Positions 58,215-64,000 of a stretch of DNA of 64,000 nt are shown here, in pieces (position 1 is the stretch's first letter; every line of letters starts with the position of its first letter). The stretch covers positions 1 through 64,000 of the forward strand of contig JAKZHN010000053.1 of the NCBI GenBank assembly GCA_037179335.1, in the 5' to 3' direction. This DNA is from Cyclaneusma minus (taxonomy: Eukaryota > Ascomycota > Leotiomycetes > Marthamycetales > Marthamycetaceae). The position numbers were made by a program, and so were the translations under genes. The notes beneath the pieces are model-generated. The model did not search any database, had not been told where the DNA came from, and saw only the letters and a program-made list of their open reading frames with translations.

Positions 58215-60813
58215 ATGGAGCCCGTACGGAGCGGCGACGGCCAGCTTGCGCCGGACCAGCAGTACCTCGGGCTCAGGCAGAACCAGCTCACGAATAACGC
58301 TCCTGGGCCACCGCAGCAGCATGGCCAGCAGCATGGCCAGCAGCCCGAACCGCAGAAGAAGCGCATTATCGCTTGTGTGCGATGTCGGCAAGCCAAGGTA
58401 CGTACGGCCTGCGCGGAGGGACAGAGTCCAGTCGGAGGGCCAAGTGGCAGCGGCGCGAAATGCTTAACCTGGGGCTCCCCATAACACACCACGCTCCCGC
58501 CTCCCGCTGCGGCTGCTATATACTCCCAGAGCCAATTTTGCCTCCCACTCAGACTTTGCTGCCGCGTGCTCACTGCGAATCAGCTGCGATGCGACTCGAG
58601 TCAAGACCCGTGCCCCCGCTGCGCGCGCCTGGATCTCCATTGCGAGAAGGACAAGAACTACAAGCGAATTAAGAAAAGGAGGTTTGTCAACAAGCTTTTC
58701 CGACAACCTTATACCGTGCCACATGTCTGACCCAATCCAGCAAGATTGATGATCTGGAGCGCGAGCTCGAGATCTTAAAGGGCACCGTGGGCCAGCAGCA
58801 TGGCCTCCACAATGCTCCAAGTAATGCTTCAAACTCAATGCTGGTGACCGAAACCTCCCCTGGAAGGACCTCAGAGGGACGGGACGTTGTGCTCACCTAC
58901 CAATATAACGGCCCGCCCGCCCTCATGAACACCGGCCTGCCCTCTATCCTGAAACCTCTGGATCCTCCGACCTACGCCCACCGAGATGCTGCTGCTCGCC
59001 ATGAGATCCAATCCGCGAGTTCCCGGAACTCCTTCGACCGTGGACGCCCTCTCCTTCGCCCCATTGCTCAGATCCCAAGAGCAATTGGGTCGACCGCATT
59101 AAACAGTCATGATATTGATGTCCTTTTTGATAGGTCAGCCTCTTCGAGCTCCGATTGTCTCCAGTAACTAACGCGTCAATAGATACTTCGGATTTTGCCA
59201 TCCATATCTACCATTTTTAGATACTTATAAGTCCCCTGACCAGTATTATGATATGTCACCGCTGCTTTTCTGGACCATCATCGGTACTGCCTCTCGCGGC
59301 TTCTTGGAAAACCCCAATTTAGTCGCACAGATACCCTATGCGACGACCAAACTTGCATGGGAGGTGATTGCAGAGCCTCCCCTGCACTTGGGCTCACTCC
59401 AAGCTTTACTCCTCTTAAGTTTCTGGTCCAAACCAACATTGCATCTACTGTCCGACACATCCGTTAGCTTTTGCAATATGGCCCTGAGTGCCGCTTTACA
59501 GATGGAGCTTCAGCATCTCGAAAGTAGTAGATCGTTTAGGCAGAATAACGATGATCCGCGATTCAAAGAAGGGCCATTAGACAGGCCACAAACCAGCGCA
59601 GCATGTGTCATTGTTGCAGAATTGTGAGTCCCCTCCTGCCGCTGTCAAGTCACCACGCTGACAAGCTACTAGTATGACTGGCAATTATGGCGTGCCTTTT
59701 AATCTAAGCGCATTTGATTGGAGCGTTAATAAAGCATGCGAGCCAGACAACGTCTTCAACCTAGCAGAAGAACTTCGACATCAACTGATCGTGCAAAAGT
59801 TTTCTTACCGCGTCACACGAATAATGTCGGGCAATTCAGCCCACCCCTTTGGCATCCCGTCAGATGGAGAACGAGACATGCTAATGAACATGCTGGAGAC
59901 TGAATTCAACGCCATTGACAATCAACTACGCGGGAAATGCAACGGTATGTACCTTTCACAGAACTCTACTTGCCTAGAAGGCAATTACAGAGCATCCCTA
60001 ACGATCATATTGTAGCATATACGCAAATGCAGCTATACTCTGTAATGCTATGTCTGCAAATGTACTACTTCTTCGACAGCACCTTCCGCGAATCTCGCAA
60101 CGCCGGCATCCTCAAAGCCTACAACACCGCTCTCTCCTTTGTCAGCTTCCTCTCCCAGAACCTCTACCTTCTCGGCCCCTATATCCCAACCTGGATCATC
60201 CGCACCCTCGCCACCGTTTGCGGCATCCACATTAAAGTGCTTAATTCTTCTCTTGCCCAGTTTGTGAACGCAGCCGAGGGCGTCGCGAGTTTTCAAACAA
60301 CGACAGAATTTCTCAGGCGTTGTAGTGTCGGGGAAGGCGATATCTGCGTCAGGGTGCCCAATGTGATCTCTCAGCTGTGGCAGCTGTGCCAGGGGCCGTT
60401 GTTGCAGCACAATATCGAGCCGACCATGGAGGTGCAGAGTCGGTTAGGGGCGAGTATGATATTCGAGATTATTACGCTTTGGAGAAAGGGGTGTAAGATG
60501 GTCAAGGCGCGGATTGATAAATCTTCGGGTGATGTTGGTGAGTTTGTTCTGATTCATTGTTTTCTGGATTTCCTCCCCATTTTCCCTTCCTGTTCTCATC
60601 GTGGACGCTTTCTCGTCCTTTATTTTCTTTCTCGGCTCTCAGAACGTCCTGCTGATGATACCAGTAGCTTCAGTGCAACAGCCTGTGATTCCGCCCCAGC
60701 AGCAGGAGGCGCTTCTACAGGCGCAGTGGCCGGATCTCTCGATGGAGCTGAATTACGAGCTCTTTCAGAACTTGGATTGGGCGCAGGACTGGAATATGGC
60801 GGAACCACAATGA
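58215..60813 (+). CDS. Zn2Cys6 transcription factor (War1/Leu3-like layout)
   Basis: Seven exons: 58215-58397, 58584-58681, 58741-59133, 59183-59623, 59673-59944, 60016-60537, 60668-60813 (684 aa); each junction keeps frame. The binuclear zinc cluster at 54-81 has all six cysteines (C54, C57, C64, C71, C74, C81; CVRCRQAK then LRC, PCPRC, HC) and is split by intron 1. A short coiled coil follows (KIDDLERELEILKGTV, about 95-110) for dimerisation. The middle region (about 215-560) has the fungal regulator fold: DIDVLFDRYFGFCHPYLPFL and SPLLFWTIIGTASRG. The C-terminus (QWPDLSMELNYELFQNLDWA) is acidic and aromatic, like an activation domain. The acceptor CAGTAG at 60667 was chosen because it opens this frame; the earlier CTCAG gives a less likely tail. 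Target genes are unknown. Confidence 0.92.
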
Positions 60814-63482
60814 CCAGTCAATACTTGACAAATTGTGTCTCCCACTTCATATAGCACATCATTGATGCTACCGAATTTTCAGTACATGCGAGGTCGACGG
60901 GCCACCAGGGGAGCTGGGAAGATTTCGAGGGGTGTTTTGTGAAGGATTTGGTCTTCGAGGACTGGAGGCTCGACTTGTCGGATTACTTGCAACTGAGCAA
61001 AGGAAAACCGACGACGGCGATGCCGGTCAACAATGAGCGATGAAGATACGAATTGCTTGGTTCCGGGATATTGAATTGGAAGGGTGCTTTTTGTGTGGGA
61101 TCTGAGCGCCACAGACTGTCACCTTTTGTACTTTGCGTCTATCCTTTTTGCACAGCTACTGCCATATACCCCGCAGAAGAGGTAATCTTTTCAAGTTAAT
61201 GTTCCACTTCCAATGCAACACCTCTGATCTTCTCCGTCCCTTGATTCTCGCCATAATATATCCTCAACACACGCATACCATGAGTTGTCTTCGCGGATGA
61301 AAACACTAAATGTCTCATATTCAAAGCCAGTGGAAACGGATGTTGAGCATCCCACATCCCCATTCTTGTATCAATAGCAGCCTGGGGAGAGATGAGTACA
61401 GCAGTCTAGCGGTACTGTGCTTGTGGTACATGGGGTTGCTCAGCCGTTGCGGCGCCGGAGAGAATAAGAGTGGTGATCGAAGGCGCAGATCGTGTGTTGA
61501 CAAGTGATAGAAATATGGGATGGGAAAGTTGTTACTTCGAACGGAGCGGGGAGTTTACCGCCAGTCCTACGGGCGCCGGTATGGAATTCGCGAGATGGGG
61601 GACGTGATTTGTGCACCCAATGGGAGATGAATCACTTGTGAGAATGGAGTTTTTCTTGTCCGTTGAAAACTCGGATTACCTGATGGAAGGGCATTTGTAT
61701 GTTTTCGAAGGTATTTGCTGGGAGGCGTCTCCATACGGCATTGCTCTCTTCACACCGAACAACTCCGGGGTTTAAGTTTGTAAGTACCTTAGAAAAGGTC
61801 TCAGTGATTGGAAGCAATCCAAAAAAATTAGGAATAAATCCAGATGATTGCAAGAAACCTAAAGAAATAAGACAAATCCAGGCAACCAAGAGACTTAGTC
61901 AACTTAAACTCCACTGCACACTGGTAGAGACAGAGAGTATGGGTACATGTTTTTGCGCTGAGGCTGCCCCAACCACAGAACTAAAACATACCTTACCTAG
62001 TACAAGACCAAAGTAATAGAACAGAGGGAGCAGGAAAAGGATTATAGAATTAGACTAATTCCTAGACCAATTCTTCAAAAGGGCCGTTTAAAAGGACATA
62101 ACGGAGGAGCATAGCCGGCTTTTGTACACAGCCTTACGCACAGACTCAGCAGCAGGTTGGGCTATTTTTAGACGGAGCATCTTCGATCTGCCAAGGCTCT
62201 CAAAAAGAAAACATCAGATAGAAGCTGAGCTCATCACGTGATCGACTACGCAATAACAGCAAAGTGACGCTGCATGTGGCTTGAAGAAGCTGCACCAACG
62301 TGGCAAGCTTTGTTTTCCGTTACCTCATAGGCCCGGTACGGATGCAACCTCCCTTCGGTACTACTGGCACCCGTTGGGCCCAAGAGTGGAAAGGCCGAGG
62401 ATGCCGCCGCCACGCTGCGTCAGCTGCTGAGTCGACACGAACAGAAGTCCATCGCGGGCTGGAAGGCGAGAGCACATCGAAGTCGGCCACGCACTTCTTG
62501 CCAATGATACGAAGAGGCTTGAGACATACGAATTCCGACCAGTCGATCCTCGGCAGCATTTGTAACTTGCCCTTCGACAAGTTGACAGCGGCCTGCCTTG
62601 CACGCTTGCCTGCTCGTGTTGCGGCACACACGTCAAGCTTGGAGGTGTTCTGACCATCGAGTGCCCAGTTGCACTGCAACATCGTCGCATTCAGACGTCG
62701 GATTCGCTGATCGCCGGGCTCTTGCTACGGCTGTCCGCAGAATCCCGTCGAAGGATGCCCGCTGCTGCCAGCACGCAGACCTCAGCCTCCCTCCCAGGAT
62801 ATGCACTCTGTCGAGCTCAAGGTTCGCTACATCCGTAAGTCAACAATACTCTCTGACTCTCGTGCTTCCGCCTTTATTCAGAAATGCATCTACAACTTGA
62901 GCATGATATGTGACGTTGCACTGTGGTACGAGCACACAAGGCAGCCACTTTTTGATCCTTCTGTGCTACACATACATACTATGTTATTTCTACCCGGAGC
63001 CAATTGTCTTAGTTTGTTTACTTTGTCGGCCAATGCTACGCGTCAGGCCCACGGCCCGTCTGTGACAAAGTTCGTCAGCACCCCAATGGTCGACCAAGAT
63101 GCCAAGCACCACCTCTGTCTCTATTTTTATCCCTGTTCCTGCATACATGTATTGTATGTAAGCCGAACAGCTTTGGCCGGAGACCTCGTTCCCCTGACGG
63201 GCATCCTGGCTTAGAACACGATGTGCTGCATGTGTCGTCCTAAGTGAGGCTGGGTTCCCTTTCTCGTTTCCCATAGCAGCCTCAACGGGCTCTAAACTAT
63301 GGGCCTCGGAAAATCTTGTACGGAGACTTCCACACGCACGTCATCTACAGCTCTGGCCCACATGGCCGAACTCCCAAAGTATATGTAAGAATTGTGCCCT
63401 CCCCTCTTCCCTCTTCTATCAATCAAAATTTGAAGCATACAAGGGGTTTTGTTTTCATTCGTTTCAAACATCACTCGCTATA
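60814..63482. other. Intergenic region, no convincing gene
   Basis: Holds the regulator's 3' end, a third degenerate ~20 bp array (61780-61895), a TACATGTA at 63144 and the promoter of the last gene. Overlapping frames at 62300-62690 on both strands stay open over ~360 bp with balanced composition, so a decayed or unknown exon is possible. I found no start, splice set or family. Confidence 0.5.
61780..61895. repeat. Degenerate ~20 bp array, third locus
   Basis: Units near CAGTGATTGGAAGCAATC, CAAAAAAATTAGGAATAAATC and CAGATGATTGCAAGAAACC follow at about 20 bp. They keep the same logic as the arrays at 23.9 and 56 kb (ATTGG/ATTAGG followed by AATCC) but are more decayed. A plus frame (61699-62016) runs through it and is treated as a shadow. 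Confidence 0.55.
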
Positions 63483-64000
63483 ATGTATTCTCTCCTTACT
63501 CTTTCTTTGGCTTTGGGGGCTACTGCCTTCTCCGTTCAAAGGTCTGACACTTGCCCATTCACCCTGACTTCTTCGGGTGGTCAGGTTGGGTCTTTGGACG
63601 ATGGACAGGCACGCGTTGGTGGTGGGCTTCCACCAACCACCTTCTCCATCAGTGCCGGCACCGTCGTCGATTCGATGGGATTCGGATGTTACATTACTCG
63701 TAAGTGAATAATCCGTAGCAACAAACATCAGCAGAGCTAACCGTCAAACAGCCGAGGCCGACCAGTTTCAATGTGATGAGAACCGAGCTCCAGCGTCTGG
63801 TTTCTCCATTTCCAGCAGCGGTGCTTTCGAGTATCAAGGCAGCCCGACTTTCTACGCCTGTGCCGCCTCAGCTACAGAGTATAATATCTACATTCAGCCC
63901 GTGGCTGGTCAATTGAAGTGTTATGAGATGACCTTGACGGCTAGCAGCTGCTACTCGTCTCCTGTTTCTGGTTCCCCTACTGGTTACCCTAGTGGTTACC
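63483..64000 (+). CDS. Secreted cell-wall-type protein, But2-like / SSGA-like (3' end cut by window)
   Basis: Exon 1 is 63483-63699; a 52-nt intron (GTAAGT...ACAG) leads to exon 2 from 63752, open to the window end. The join reads CYIT-PEADQFQC. A signal peptide (MYSLLTLSLALGATAFS) starts the protein. The mature part has TCPFTLTSSGGQVGSLDDGQ and GFSISSSGAFEYQGSPTFYAC with regularly placed cysteines, the layout of fungal wall proteins annotated as SSGA-like or But2-related. The sequence then enters a Ser/Pro/Gly/Tyr-rich repeat (SPTGYPSGY) at the window edge, where a GPI-type tail may follow. Function in the wall or at a host surface is inference. Confidence 0.85.

Noticed and set aside
61699..62016. 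105-codon frame across the third ~20 bp array
   Set aside because: Runs through the repeat and has no family signal.

Overview
The window comes from a filamentous ascomycete (Pezizomycotina). Genes carry short introns of about 45-165 nt with GTRNGY donors, CTNAC-like branch points and YAG acceptors. The gene set includes an ascomycete laccase ending in DSGI, a GH51 arabinofuranosidase, a one-chain urease and a Zn2Cys6 regulator. The genome is bipartite. About 20.7 kb of extremely AT-rich DNA without intact genes, carrying a C-to-T/G-to-A mutated retroelement, meets ordinary gene-bearing DNA. That pattern is what repeat-induced point mutation (RIP) leaves behind. The species cannot be named from the sequence alone.

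Layout. 1-20.7 kb: AT-rich relic DNA with trinucleotide microsatellites, a degraded Ty3/gypsy chromovirus with two ~185 bp LTRs (about 1658-7402), and degenerate hexanucleotide arrays near both ends of the block. 20.7-25.6 kb: a transition zone with one lineage-specific coiled-coil gene and the first of several degenerate ~20 bp repeat arrays. 25.6-44.4 kb: the gene-rich core, with a PH-domain protein, SAGA subunit Ada3/Ngg1, a membrane RING-H2 ubiquitin ligase, urease, GH51 alpha-L-arabinofuranosidase, a small GPI-anchor-like secreted protein, and laccase. 44.4-49.4 kb: a long stretch without a convincing gene. 49.4-51.8 kb: an AVT-type amino-acid transporter. 51.8-56.5 kb: gene-poor DNA rich in small repeats, with a cluster of TACATGTA palindromes, two MITE-like inverted-repeat elements, an intron-containing tRNA-Leu(AAG), an inverted truncated copy of that tRNA, and a hexanucleotide satellite. 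56.5-64 kb: a PEBP-family protein, a Zn2Cys6 transcription factor, and the 5' part of a secreted cell-wall-type protein cut by the window end.

The genes are mostly independent units on both strands; no biosynthetic cluster is evident. A loose saprotroph/plant-associate theme is visible: urease with a paired GATA site in its promoter (nitrogen scavenging), secreted GH51 (hemicellulose or pectin side chains), secreted laccase (phenolics) and two secreted or wall proteins. I rebuilt all spliced models by hand from open frames and splice signals. Every internal junction keeps frame; the only unresolved end is the N-terminus of the RING gene.

I found no clear new multi-gene system. The most unusual material is the small-scale repeat biology: degenerate ~20 bp arrays, one of them split by a MITE; the TACATGTA palindromes; and the tRNA-Leu inverted duplication ending in a strong hairpin.
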